Shown: positions 36,026 to 47,491 of the stretch, one piece after another
Layout: each line of letters begins with the position of its first letter
Position numbering within the stretch: position 1 is the stretch's first letter
Source of the DNA: Phocoena phocoena
Taxonomy: Eukaryota > Chordata > Mammalia > Artiodactyla > Phocoenidae
Assembly (NCBI RefSeq): GCF_963924675.1
Contig: NC_089239.1
Coordinates: 10,001 to 74,000 of the forward strand
Length of the DNA stretch: 64,000 nt
Direction: 5' to 3'
Made by a program: the position numbers and the translations under genes
The notes under the pieces: generated by a model
Databases searched by the model: none
Seen by the model: the letters and a program-made list of their open reading frames with translations, nothing else
Told to the model about the DNA's origin: nothing

Positions 36026-37667
36026 CAGTGGCTGGGCACCAGAATGTTGAGAGTTCAATCGGAAGCCCATCCTTACGGGTGCTGCCTGCACACAGCCTCC
36101 CCAGGTTTTTATGCCTGTACATGTTGAGCATAAGTATTTTCATCCTGATTCACGACTTGTGATGTCACCCATCACGTTGCTAATTAAGAACCCAATTGTT
36201 ATACAGATGAAAACCCTATCAGGGCACTTGTTCCAGTGGTAAAGAATTCTGAACTTGGTCAGAGGTGGGGAACTGTCTCCCATGCAGCCAGTTGCACCCC
36301 CACCAGGAGTGTACTCATTGCAAAGCTGGGGGACCATGCCGAGGCATCTGTGAGGAAACGTGAGCTGAGCCCCAGGCCTGCTGCTGCTGAACTGTTCCCA
36401 GCCTACCCAGGTAAAACACCTGAATGTGTGCAAGGACTTGAAAGCCTAGAGAAAAGGGCTTGGAGTCACACCAGCCACAGCATGCAGGCCGAGTTTTTGC
36501 CTGCTGGCCAGCACGGATGGTCCTGTCCACGGGAGCACTTCTGGAAGCTTTCCATTTCCCTGCCTGAGGTACCCCTCCTCTCCCAGCCCCCACTGCGTTT
36601 TTCCTTCTTCACCTCTGCCCGGGGAGAAATTCCAGTAGAAGGTATGGGTGACACATCCTCTTCTTTAGCAGGTGGCAGCCCGGCAACTCCTGCAGAAAGT
36701 CCAGCAGAGCCCCATTCACACTGGGCCACCCACAAAGCCGTGGCACCTCACTCCCTCCCAGCAGCCCAGCCCCGTGACTGCTGATGGGGCTGAGAATGTG
36801 GCGTCAGGCCCAGCTGCAGGGGCTCTTGCTGCCTGGAGCGGTGTTTATATTGACCTCAACGCAGGCACACCTGGGGAGAGCTGGCCGGCACGGTCAGGCT
36901 GCCCAGGTCAGCAAATCCTCGCCCCTCAGGGTCTCACAGTTGCATTCTAGACAAATTCTAGTTCTCACATTCCTGCCCCAGTGCACCTGGGGTCGGGGGC
37001 AGCAGACCCAGGCTCTGTTCTGGCAGAAGCTCCCTTTCTGTGAACAGGTCTTCCCCCACTAGCATTATCCTCACTGGAGACTCAGGAGGCCACAGCATCA
37101 GGGCACCTCAAGCACCAGGACCCCACCCTAGGGAATCTCTCAAGAGCAGGGACCAGGCCTGCAGGCGGAGGAGAGGAGGGAGCCTGCCTCTTCAGGATCC
37201 CTGGGGCTAGGAAGCCTCCTACACAGGAGGGCCTTGGACTCAGCTTACCTACCACCCAGGGTCTCCTACTACTCCCCTTGTAGGGGTGCCCTTCAGATTC
37301 CAGGGCCCCAAGATCCTCCCCACCGTCTTCTGACCCCAACTGCAGAGTTGGGGACCCCCTACGCAGCTTTTTTCTTGCCCCCAGAATACCCTGAATCTGT
37401 TATACTCAGGGTTTATTATGGTGAAGTATGCAAGTTAAAAATCAGCGTGGACAGGGAGATGAGCAGGGTCTAGCTTCCTTGGCTGTGTGGTAGCCCAGAG
37501 AAGCCCACATGAGTCATGAAATGCAGGGTTTATTGGGGTCAGTGACGTCAATGTGGGGACCACCATGTGTCTGACCTTTTCCTCCAGCCCCCGCGGGGGG
37601 ACCCAGGAATTCCCACTGTGTATGACGCCATCAGCACATATCAGTCTGGAGTGAGGTCCATGGAGCA
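36026..37667. other. Unclassified GC-moderate DNA right of the 22 bp array
   Basis: The array stops within GAAGTAAAACAGTGGCTGGG. The first 220 bases (TGGCTGGGCACCAGAATGTT through TTATACAGATGAAAACCCT) have LTR-like character, but I could not define ends. The rest is about 55% GC without recognisable repeats. Overlapping ORFs on both strands (36236-36784 +, 36466-36735 -) are probably chance. A perfect CRE palindrome TGACGTCA lies at 37543-37550. Confidence 0.45.
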
Positions 37668-38299
37668 TGGACACTCCCTTCAGACTCAAGGTGACCTCTG
37701 GAGCCAGGACAGAGGCCCGGCCTCTCTGTGGGCAGGTGAACCCACACCGCACAGACCCTGCTGCAGTGCCCGTTCTGTGGGGTCAGCATGGGTGCACACA
37801 GGTCAGCCAGTGTCTGTGTGTCTCAGCCTGTAACCACAAACCACACTGCCCTGCTCTGCTCACAAGAGCGAGGCCAATGGAGGGACAACAGGGGTGGAAA
37901 AAAAGCTGGGTCATGGTCTGGCTGGGTGAGAAAGGGTCCAAGGAGCGAAAACCTGGCTGCCCTTGCCTGGTGAACTGAGAGCTGACGTCCACCCTGTGGG
38001 CAGCCCCTCTCCACACGTCCCGAGTTTACGCTGACTTTCCTGAACCCTGGGGCAGGGTCATGCCTGTGTATACAGCAGGACGCACAACAGTGCACACAGC
38101 AGGCGTGATGCCTGCCTTTGCCATGTACTTGGGGGCTTGCTGAGGGTGGAACATCCCAACAGGACACGGGTCGGCCCCGGGGAGGAGGTAGGAGTGAAGC
38201 GTTTGGGAGCCTCTGGAGAAGATCCTTACCTGTCTGCACAGGTGGACTGAAGACACAGACCAAGGGTGGGCAGGCAGGGAGACCAGGAAGGGTCCTGGG

Positions 38300-40105
38300 T
38301 CATCCCTGAGGCTGGAGGACGGGTGTGGGGCTGGGGGTGATGGCGGTGGACACAAGGGGCTGACCGCCAGTGTGGAGGGACCATCAGAGGCAGCGGGGAA
38401 GGTGAAGACTGTGCCGGATGGGAAGACGGAGAGACCAAAGTCAGCGCTATAGGACGGGACCAGGGCTGCTCCCTGCAGGGCGGCGCATAGCCCCGTGATG
38501 CTGGAAGCTCCTGGTGTCCAGCCAGACCCCAGCTGGCAAGAGAAAGGAAGCCCCATCTACACTGCTGAAAACACCAGTGTGGGACATTTGCCATCCACTT
38601 CACCTGGCGGGGAAACCAGTACATTGAAGTGGAGAGTGATGGGGTGGAGGTGGGAAATGTGGATGCCCAAAGCCTGGAGGGGAGGGTTCCTGAGGGGGTG
38701 AGGCCACAGGGCGCAGGAGGGGGCCAGGGGGATGGGCAGGGGGATGGGCAGTGTGTGTCCAGCGCTGGAGCATGTGCATCCTCGCTTGGGCCGGGCCCCT
38801 GCCCTGAAGACTGCGTCTAGTAACACACAGGACCCTGGAAGGGGGTTTCCTGTGTGGCTGGTTCACAAAACCTGAGTGCCTGTGGGCACATGGGCCTGGC
38901 TGCAGTCCCGGTGAACACATTGTTCTCTGCGGGGAAATGAGGTGGACACTCAGTCCCCAGTCTGTGGATGGTCTAGTCCTCTGGGTGTCTTGTCTCTTCT
39001 TGGGAGTCACTGGAGCTTTATCCTCACTCTGTGGGGTACAGGAGGGGAGGGATGCACACACCCTGGGCTCACTGTGCCTGGGCTCCTGGGGAGGAACTCT
39101 CTGGCCCACATGTTCACAGGCCTCAGGCACCCCTGCTCAACACTCCCCTCCAGAGACTCGGCAAGAGGACCTGCCCTGTGAAATGGGACGCCTGGGTCGG
39201 GGGTCTTGTGGGTCCCTTCTCAGAAGGCCACACTCAGGTCTTGGTGTGGGTGTGGTGGCCTGTAACCACTTGCCATGTCACCACGCTGTTGTGGCTCCTT
39301 TCTGGGGCCTGAGATGCCCCAGGGGTGGCTGGGGGAGGGGGCAATGTTGCCGTGATGGGGAAGTGTGGGATGGGGGTCCTGAGCCTTGGGTCCCTCACCG
39401 AGGAGGAATGGGGGTCATGCCCAGAGAAGGGGAGGCCGGTGCCGGTCCTAGGTGTCAGCAAGCACAGCGCCGTGCTCCTCAGGCCGGATGTGGTATTCCC
39501 GTGGCCCTGGCACAGAACATCAGATGGAGGGTGGGGTTGGGACAGGGGATGCTTCCTCTCAGGCCTGGAGCCCAAGGTCAAGGTGCTGGGGTCCCGCTCC
39601 TCCGCGGGTTCAGGGGTCAGTCGGTCCCAGGCCACTCCCAGCCCCGTCACTGTCTCTGCCATGACATGGCCTTCTCCTCCAAGTGTCTGGGTCCAAATGC
39701 CCCCCATGAGGAAACCCGCACACTGGTCAGTGACCTCGGCTCACCCCGGGTAGCTCTGTGGTTGCCCATCTGCAACACAAAGTCCCATACTGAGGTCCTG
39801 AGTAGTCTGTCTTCCGGGGCCTCTTGAGGTGACAGTCCTCATGGTTGACACAGCTCGTGGAGGCGTGTGGGTCCCCCAGGCCGGAATCCAGAAGCCTCAT
39901 GGAGGATGGGGTGTCCTGACTCAGGGAGGACGGATGGACGGGCAGAGGGGGGAGGGAGGCCGAGTGGTGGTCAGCCCTGCACTAAGGACGGGGGGAGTCT
40001 CTAGAGGGCTGGGCCGGAGCTGGCGGGGGGACACGTTGGTCAGAGGCGAGCGGCCTGGGCTGCGACGTTGGGGTCACTTAGGGCAACCATAACCCAGTCC
40101 CAGCC
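38300..40105. other. GC-rich segment present only in copy 2
   Basis: About 1.8 kb of GC-rich DNA with numerous overlapping ORFs on both strands (38937-39827 + is 296 codons; 38600-39130 and 39234-39707 are on -). The frames have low-complexity Gly, Pro, Ser, Arg and Trp content, no recognisable domain, and overlap one another, as expected for GC-rich chance frames. A splice-donor-like CAGGTAAGGATC reads on the minus strand near 38220-38241, but no matching exon chain was found. Confidence 0.5.
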
Positions 40106-40109
40106 CGAA

Positions 40110-40935
40110 TGCTGAACATTCAAACCACCAACACCAAGCCACATCTAATCAAGTCACATAAATACATCATGAGAAAGAAAAGTACACCAGTATACCTTAC
40201 AAATATGAATGCAAGAATCCTCCACAAAATTAGAACCACATGGAGCCAACAGAACATTAAATGGATAATGCCATAAGCAAGTATCTCTACACTGGAAATG
40301 TCAGGTTGTTCAACATATTAAACCTAAGCAATGTACTGAAGAACTATAAGGAAGTGCAGTCAAAGCACATGATCCTATCAATTACTGCAGGAAAAGCTAT
40401 AATCAAACTCCAGTGCTATTTCATGATACAAGCACTCAAGAAAGTAAGAATAAAAGGAAGTTTGTTCAATATGAAAAAGAGTAGTATACAAAGCCACAGC
40501 CAACACCATGCGCAATTTTAAAAACTGAAAGATTTACTCCTGAAATCAGGAACAAGGCCAGGAAGCTGGCCTCTACCGCTGATAATAGTGTACTGGAAGT
40601 TCCACCCAGAGTTTTGAGGGAAGAAACAAAAAGCATCCATATGTGAATGGAAAAATTAAAACTGTGTTTATTCACAAAACATAGATCACACCATCTTATA
40701 TATAAAACTTCCTATAACAACAAAAAATTATTTGACTAATCAGTAATTCAGCAAAGTTATAGAAAAAAATATCAATTCACAAAAATCTATCTTATACATA
40801 TATACTAGCAATAAATAATCTGAAAAAGAACTTATGAAAACAATTCCATTTTAAATAATGTCAACATTAATATTTAGGAATATATTTAATCAATATACAA
40901 GACTTGCTTTTCTGTATGTAAAGCTGTCTGTACGT
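40110..40935 (+). mobile_element. Decayed LINE-1 ORF2 fragment, copy 2 only
   Basis: The phrases TATGAATGCAAGAATCCTCC, ATGTCAGGTTGTTCAACATA, TTACTGCAGGAAAAGCTATA, CTGAAATCAGGAACAAGGCC and AATCTGAAAAAGAACTTATG occur in LINE-1 ORF2 reverse-transcriptase order. The next LINE-1 (41205 onward) restarts at an ORF2 position that this one already covers, so they are two separate insertions. About 270 unassigned bases lie between them. Confidence 0.75.
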
Positions 40936-41204
40936 TTGAAATTGCTGGAAAGTCAAATACTTTTCAAAACACCATGTCAAAACTATGCCAGAAAGACAGA
41001 GGAAACATCAAACTTCCATACAGAGGACAAGCCTTACCCAGATCCAGTTCACCCCAAGTCCACATGTCATTTAGAGGCACTGTGGAAAGACTTATTAGGA
41101 CTTCCCAATATAAAGGACTTCCCTTTCCTCCCTGTTGTGGATGACTTGGATGTGGTAGAAACAGCGGGATTTGGGAAGTTCAATTTTCCACATCATTCCA
41201 CCAA

Positions 41205-41875
41205 AAAAAACTGTTAGAAATAATAAATGAATTCAGTAAAGACGCAAAATCAGTACACACAACTCAACTGCATTTCTAAACACTAATAATGAACCATCAG
41301 AAAGAGAAAAAAAAACCCTATTTACAACTGCATCAAAAAGAACAAAATACCAAGGAATAAATTTAACCGAGGATGTGAAAGACCTGAAAACTTTAAGACA
41401 CTCATGAAGACATTGAAGAAGACACAAGTCGGTGGAAAGAAACCCCTTGCTCGTGGAATGCAAGAATTACTGTTGCTAAAATGTCCGTTCTACACAAAGC
41501 GGTGCACACAGGGAAGGCAGGCTGTCCTGAAGTTCTAATGGTGTATTTCACAGAAATGGAGCAAATCCTCCTAAAGTGTCTGTGGAGCCACAAAGGACCC
41601 CAAAGAGCCAAGGCGACCCTGAGAAAGGGGAACGGGCCGCAGGCATCTCCCTCCCTGACTTCACACTTCATCACGAAGCTACAGTCCCCAGAACAGTGCG
41701 AAACTGGCTCAAAACAGGCACACAGACCAGAGGGACGGGACGGAGAGCCCAGAACCCACTCTGCCCGGTGGGGGGGGGGGGGGCACTTTAAGTTACGACA
41801 TGGGGGCCAAGGACATACCGAGCGGAAGGGCAGACCCATGGTAAAAGGTGCGGGGAGACTGCACACCCCGTAACC
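41205..41875 (+). mobile_element. Old LINE-1 (L1-A) ORF2 fragment, first part, copy 2
   Basis: Paralogue of 17570-18235 with the same frame breaks. The GC-converted end carries a G14 run at 41770-41783 (G10 in copy 1). Confidence 0.8.
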
Positions 41876-42330
41876 CACGCAGCTCCACCGCGCACCAGTC
41901 TGACCAAAAACCCAGCTTTGCACACCAGGCCCTTCCTGGGTCGCAAGAAGATGGGCCCCCTCAGCCGTCAGTCGCCCCCAGGAAGCTTCTCCACACTTTT
42001 CCTCACGGTCTCCTCACCTTTTCTCCGGCGTCACCCACGTCCTCAGGAAACCCAGGTCCCGTCAGCGTGGACGCAGCCCCACGTTGTCCTGAAGCTGACC
42101 CCAGCGAGTCCTGAGGAGACCTAGTGCCCATCAGCAGCTGCAGCCTGGCGGTGCCTGAGGAGAGACAACTCCCCTCAGCCGCGCTCAGAGCCCTGTCCAC
42201 AGGGAACGCGCATGCGCTGTGGGTCAGAGAGGCGGGATCAGCCCCACCCTTTGGTCGGTGCGGGAAGTGCAGGACGCGCCTCCCTCACGGGTCATTGGAG
42301 ACAGCGCCCCCTGCTGGCTGAACCCATTAA
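41876..42330. other. GC-rich, CpG-containing segment within L1-A, copy 2
   Basis: Counterpart of 18236-18640, with extra CpG-rich sequence near 42200-42300 (CGCGCATGCGCTGTGGG, GGACGCGCCTCCCTCACGGG) that copy 1 lacks. A strong CTCF-like motif sits at its right edge. No coding frame is credible. Confidence 0.6.
42303..42319 (-). promoter_or_regulatory. CTCF-binding consensus
   Basis: The plus strand reads AGCGCCCCCTGCTGGCT. Its complement AGCCAGCAGGGGGCGCT fits the core mammalian CTCF motif at essentially every informative position, within CpG-rich DNA. The homologous site in copy 1 (near 18612) reads AGTGACCCTGCTGTCAG and no longer fits. Binding is not shown; methylation and chromatin are unknown. 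Confidence 0.6.
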
Positions 42331-42850
42331 ATTGTGGAAATTCAAACAAATGAAGACAATATCCCATAGCTTCTCCAAAGTAGTTAAGGAACAGTGAATT
42401 GGAAACCATATGAATAGACACAAGCTTTACAACTTACACCAAATTCACTCAAAATGATTCAGAGACAAGTTTTAAATGCAAAACTATTCAAAATTATAGG
42501 AGAAAACATAAAAGAAAATTGATATGAGCTTGGGCTTGGTCATGTAGATCACAAGCTTTGTGGTTTGAACACACAACACAAAAAAGCAGTCCAGAAAGAA
42601 AAACAAGGGATTCTGTGGACTTTATAAAATGAAAGATTTCTACTGTGTGAAAAACCTCATTCAGAAAATCGAAAGACAACACACACTGGGGAAAGAAAAC
42701 AGCAAAGGTATCTAATAAAGAATGTCTCAAAATATACAAGGAACTCCAACACAGCCCCATTAAAAATATGGGAAGCTCTAAATGGACACCTGGTCAAAGA
42801 AGGTACACAGATAGTATACAAAACTATGCCCAGGAGAGGGGGCCGAGAAA
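42331..42850 (+). mobile_element. Old LINE-1 (L1-A) ORF2 fragment, second part, copy 2
   Basis: Paralogue of 18641-19150, with the same AAATTATAGGAGAAAACATA and AACCTCATTCAGAAAATCGA phrases and independent small indels, including about 20 bases near 42588 (CAGTCCAGAAAGAAAAACAA) that copy 1 has lost. Confidence 0.75.
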
Positions 42851-42979
42851 TAGTGGTCCAGTTCAACTCCCTGAGTCATGTGTGACCCAGGACTAGTCCT
42901 GTCTTTCCTGGAGGCCTCAGAGATATGGGGAGGGAGGAAGGGGAAGACGGAGAATTGTGCTTAAACCTAACTCTAACCC

Positions 42980-44975
42980 TGACCACTCTCACCACTTTCA
43001 TTCAACATGGTCTAGGAAGTCCTAGACATTGTAACTAGATGAGAAAAAGAAATAAAAGGAATCCAGTGGCAGAGGAAAAAGTAAAACTGCCACTGTTTGT
43101 GGATGAGATGATGCCTTATATTTCATTTATTTATTTATTTATTTATTCTGGTTGCATTGGGTCTTAGTTGTGGCACGTGAGTTCCTTAGTTGCGGCAGGC
43201 AGGCTCCTTAGTTGTGGCATGCGAACTCTTAGTTGTGGCATGCATGTGGGATCTAGTTCCGTGACCAGGGATCGAACCCAGGCCCCCTGCATTGCGAGCG
43301 TGGAATCTTAACCTCTGTGCCACCTCGGAAGACCCGACATGATGTTTTATATAGAAAATCCTTAAATTGACTGCCAAAACAAATGGAATTCATTGGAAAA
43401 TTCACTTAAGTTGCAGGATACAAAATTAATCTATAGAAATCTGCTGCATCTCTATACACTGGCAACAAACTATCAGAAAGAGAAATTAAGAAAAAAAAAC
43501 CCATTTACAATGATATTAACAAAAATGAAATACCTAGGAATACATCTAACCCAGGAGGTAAAAGACCTGTACTCAGAAAACTTGAAGACACTGAAGAAAG
43601 AAATTGGAGACGACACAAACAAATGGACAGATATAATGCATTCATGGATTGGAAGAATTCGTACTGTTAAAATTATTCCACACCCCAGAGCAATCTAGAG
43701 ATTTGATGCCATTCCTATCAAAACATCAATGGAATTTTATGAGAACTAGAACAAAGAATTCTAACATGTGTAAGGAAACAGAAAAGTACCTGAATAGTCC
43801 ATACGATCTTAAGAAAGAAGTGCAAACTTGGACATATCACACTCACTGCTTCAAACTATACGATATACCTAGAATAATCAAGACAGTATGGTATAGGAAC
43901 AAAAGAAATACACAGAGATCCATGGAATAGAAATGAGAGCCCCAAAATAAACATAGGTATATATGGTCAATTCATCTATGACAACGGAGGTGAGACTATA
44001 CAATGGGGAAAAGATAGCCTCTTCAATGAATGGTGGTGGGAAAACTGGACAACTACATGCACAAGGATCAAACTGGAATCCGTTCTTATACCACCTACAC
44101 AAGCAACCTCAAAATGAATCAAATACTTCAATGTAAGACCTGAAGCCATAAAGCTCCTCAAAGAAAACATAAGCAGTCTGCTCTTTGACATCCATCTTAG
44201 CAATATTTTCTGGACCTGTCTCCCCAAGCAAGGGGAACAAAAGCAGAATAAACAAATGGGACTCCATCCAACTTTAAAGCTTTTCAATGGCAAAGGAAAC
44301 CATCCACAAAATGAAGAGGCAGCCTACCGAATGTAAGAAAATCGTTGCAAACAATATGTCTGAAAAGGGGTTCATATCCAAAATAGATGAAGGACTCACA
44401 CAACTGAACCACCAAAAACCAAAAGCCCAATTAAAACTTGGGACTGAACATTTTTTCCAAAGAGTATGTACGGATGGCCAAGAGATATATGAAACTACGA
44501 CCAATATCACTTATCATCAGGGAAACGCACATCAAAAGAAGAATGAGATTGTCACCTCACACATAAAAACTTGGCTATCGTCCAAAAGACAACAGATAAC
44601 AAGCCTTGGCTAGGATGAGGAAAACCCTCACGCATTCTCCTGGGAATTCTCATTGGTGCAGCCACTGTGGAAAACAGTACAGAGGATCCTCAAGAAATTA
44701 AAAATAGAATTACCATATGATGCAGGAATTACACTTGGGGGTATCTTTCTGAAGGAAACAAAAACACGAGTTCAAAAAGATATACACAGGGAGAGCAGCT
44801 CGGTGCTTTGTGACCACCTAGAGGGGTGGGATAAGAAGGGTGGGAGGGAGGGAGAGGCAAGAGGGAAGAGATATGGGAACATATGTATATGTATAACTGA
44901 TTCACTTTGTTATGAATCAGAAACTAACACACCATTGTAAAGCAATTATACTCCAATAAAGATGTTAAAAAAAGA
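42980..44975 (+). mobile_element. LINE-1 (L1-B), 3' half with 3' end, copy 2
   Basis: Paralogue of 19285-21275. ORF2 pieces remain open at 43393-43698 (MILTKMKYLGIHLTQEVKDL is typical L1 ORF2 sequence), 43649-43930, 44287-44613 and 44653-44940. Ends with AACACACCATTGTAAAGCAA, TCCAATAAAGATGTT and an A-rich tail. Slightly better preserved than copy 1, but frameshifted and inactive. Confidence 0.88.
43121..43338 (-). mobile_element. CHR/Bov-tA-like SINE inserted in L1-B, copy 2
   Basis: Same insertion as 19430-19654. Target-site duplication ATGATGCCTTATA at 43108-43120 and ATGATGTTTTATA at 43339-43351. Shared position and flanks show that the insertion is older than the duplication. Confidence 0.87.
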
Positions 44976-44989
44976 AAATAAAAAAAAAA

Positions 44990-46548
44990 TATGGGAATGC
45001 ATCTAAATCACATCTACAATGGACACTTAGGTTTATCTTGTATGTCTGCACCACAGTTACTCCTTTTTGACTGTCAAATGCATTCCCCTCCTCAATGCCA
45101 AAGCAGATGTACAATTCATATCCCAAAGACCACAAAACAGGCCACTTTGGTCAGTAAAATTTAAGTTAAACCATGTATAAGCCAGAGTGACTTCCTCACA
45201 CCTCAATATGTGAAGAGATTTTTTCCCTTTTCATTACAAGTCTTTCAGTACAAACATTGAGGATCAAAATGTCAATCCCTCAGTGCCAGAATTATTCAGC
45301 TGTTTGTCCCACGTGTAGATCATGTCCCTCAGCGCTAGGCCTCCTTTATATTTGCCTAATTAATCCACATTGAGGGAATACTGATCAGGTATGGTGAACA
45401 TGTTCAGAGGAATGTTAATGAGAAAACGCTTTATACAGGCCATACATTTTATTATTGATACCCAATTGTCACACAAGCATTGCACATGTGCTTTTAGCAG
45501 TAGACCTAAAGCAAACAGTGATACATCATGAGTAGTTACATTCTTATAACTTTACTAGGTAATTTTCCTTTCCTCTTACACATCAGGGCAAAATGAAGCC
45601 AACACAGTAACTTTCATAAATACACACTTCCATACAGAAGTGTCATTAATCCAACTGCTCCAAGTCCTAAGTAGCTTGAGGGGAAGGACTTCCCTGTGTC
45701 TGGAAAACACAGATCAAAGCCAGTAACAAAAAAACAAAAACATAACCATATTCACCAGTTCACTCAGTAACCAATCCTTCTGTTAACTTTTTATGAAGCC
45801 ATGCGATTCTCCATTAAAAATTTTAATTTCTTACCCAGTTTGGCATTATGATATGAAATTTATCAGAGTCCTGTGCTTGCCAAAAGGTCCTACACATAGA
45901 TCTTCTTGAAGATGGAGCACTTTTGCAAAGTGTTAGAGCACAACAGTAACTATCTCTAAATCACATAAAGACTTAAAAGGTCATGGTTAAACATTTGACC
46001 ACAACGTAAATGACAAAAGAAACCATTATTGCTGTTACATACAACATTTAAAAATAACTAGAATTATGACTGATAAAATGTTACCAGGACATACTAGCTT
46101 TTTAGGAATTCCATGTAATTTAACATACTAATCAAACATTTCTCTCTGAGATGGCTCAAGGGCCTTCTAAAGCAGCTCAAAGTCAGCTGGAGATCAAAAG
46201 AACTGTTAGAATTGGCCAAACAACACTTATTCACCGAACCAAAGTAAAGAGATTTCGAACAAAAATACAGATCACAGACAGGAAAAAGAACTCACAAGCT
46301 GTTCACAATCAAAAGCAGCATTCCAAGACAACTTTGGAGGGAGAAACCAAATCCAGGCTTGCCCTAACCCACTTCCAACAAAATCCATCTTAGAAAATCC
46401 TGGTCATGCACAACTCTTTCCTCAGTGTTCCCTTTGCACGAATATTCATCACCTTCTGTATCCATGTTATGTTGCCCCTTATTTTTTTCTGCATTCAGAC
46501 ACAACCACCTCTATTACAAAGTGACTTTCTTCTCTCTTTGTACCATCA
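44990..46548. other. Unclassified AT-rich DNA, copy 2
   Basis: Paralogue of 21290-22856, without a credible gene. The ORF 46151-46393 (+, 80 codons, Lys/Thr/Gln-rich) has no counterpart of similar length in copy 1, which argues against coding. The minus-strand sequence may be the interior of the adjacent antisense retrovirus. Confidence 0.5.
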
Positions 46549-46738
46549 GCCTGTTACCTAGCTGCTCACTTTCTTTATTACATAGCTTCATAAATGCTTG
46601 AATATATGAAATTTCCTTTCTCTTTCTCTTCCTGTGAAATAATAACTGTAGCTGAAGGATAGCATAGACATTTAGGCTCCCATTCAAAGTCCACCATTCC
46701 TCATTTTTCAAGAATGTATCCATATATTGGCCAGACAA
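46514..46738 (-). pseudogene. Retroviral gag (matrix region) remnant
   Basis: A 74-codon minus-strand frame contains WWTLNGSLNVYAILQL and a later ISYIQAFMKL, the arrangement seen in matrix domains of class I (gamma-like) endogenous retroviruses. It lies downstream, in minus-strand sense, of an LTR and a leader of about 750 bases, where gag would be expected. The frame ends after 74 codons, far short of a gag protein, and no pol or env frame follows. It is a non-functional fragment; the gag assignment rests on motif resemblance alone. Confidence 0.55.
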
Positions 46739-47491
46739 AATTACAATAGAATTGCATTCTTTTCTTAGTCTTAGGTTTACAACTATAGGTTGACCAGTCT
46801 GCCAGGATTTTGCCCATTGGCTATCAGATGGACCTGAAGAAGCACTTCATATGCTTGAACCATAGAACACACACATGGACAAAAACAAAACAAAATCCTA
46901 AACACCAAAGGAAGCCTCAAACCAAAGGAACCAGAAACCAAACTGAAACCAAAAACCAAACAGCACAAGACTCAAATCAGTTTCCAAGTCTCAACTTAGC
47001 CTGTGACCTCTGTCCAAGGTGTGCACCTTCCAAATGAGATTTCCTGGAATGAAAAGTCACCCCAATGGGAACCAAGGTTCCCCCAAATGTACAGGGCTAA
47101 AAGGACCTCAGACTGCATGCCAGGGGAGTTACCACACGCTGGCTGAGGTGCTGCAAACATCCCAAATGCTATTTTCCTGGTGCCCCCAAATAATCCCTTG
47201 GAGTAGGACATTCGGGGCAGCCCAGGCAGGAGGAAGAGAGGGACGTCCACACGGCAAAGACGGCCTTGGCAGCTGCTACAGAGGTCCCACTTCCACCATG
47301 TATTCCTGCCCCAGAGTTCTAACTGCTGGGATGACTGGGGCTCGACCTTTCCAGGCAAGCGTCCCAGGTGGTCTGCCCTCTAAAGGAATTCTCCAACCCT
47401 ACACTCTGTCGAAAGACGCTGGAGTGGACAAAATCTCTGCCTTAGATCAAGTCAGGGACCCACAGGGGCCATCCCCAAGTCAGCCCCACAC
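46549..47491 (-). mobile_element. Endogenous retrovirus 5' leader and gag start, antisense
   Basis: Read on the minus strand, this lies directly downstream of the LTR. A GGGGCTGACTTGGGGAT stretch (about 47471-47488) within a few bases of the LTR end partly resembles a proline-tRNA primer-binding site, with mismatches and an indel. An untranslated leader and the gag-like frame follow. ORFs such as 46996-47358 (-) and 47019-47501 (+) overlap on opposite strands and are not credible genes. Confidence 0.6.

Larger units (their letters stand above)
37668..46548 (+). repeat. Segmental duplication, copy 2
   Basis: Direct-orientation partner of 16842-22856. Homology covers 37668-38300 and 41097-46548; 38300-41097 has no counterpart in copy 1. 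It shares L1-A, the GC-rich insert, L1-B, the SINE and the AT-rich segment. At the right end homology stops at TTTGTACCATC (46548), exactly where copy 1 changes into the 22 bp array. Confidence 0.9.

Noticed and set aside
36236..36784. 182-codon plus-strand ORF
   Set aside because: Overlaps equally open minus-strand frames (36315-36593, 36466-36735), has no recognised motif, and lies in unclassified DNA between satellite and duplication.
38026..38556. 176-codon minus-strand ORF reaching into the duplication
   Set aside because: The homologous part in copy 1 (17151-17549 -) has a different frame and length, and no domain is visible.
38937..39827. 296-codon plus-strand ORF, the longest in the window
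   Set aside because: GC-rich DNA with long overlapping frames on both strands, no recognised domain, no splice context. The Gly/Trp/Arg/Cys-rich content is typical of chance translation.
43393..44940. Active LINE-1 reverse transcriptase
   Set aside because: ORF2 is in several short frames, 5'-truncated and interrupted by a SINE.
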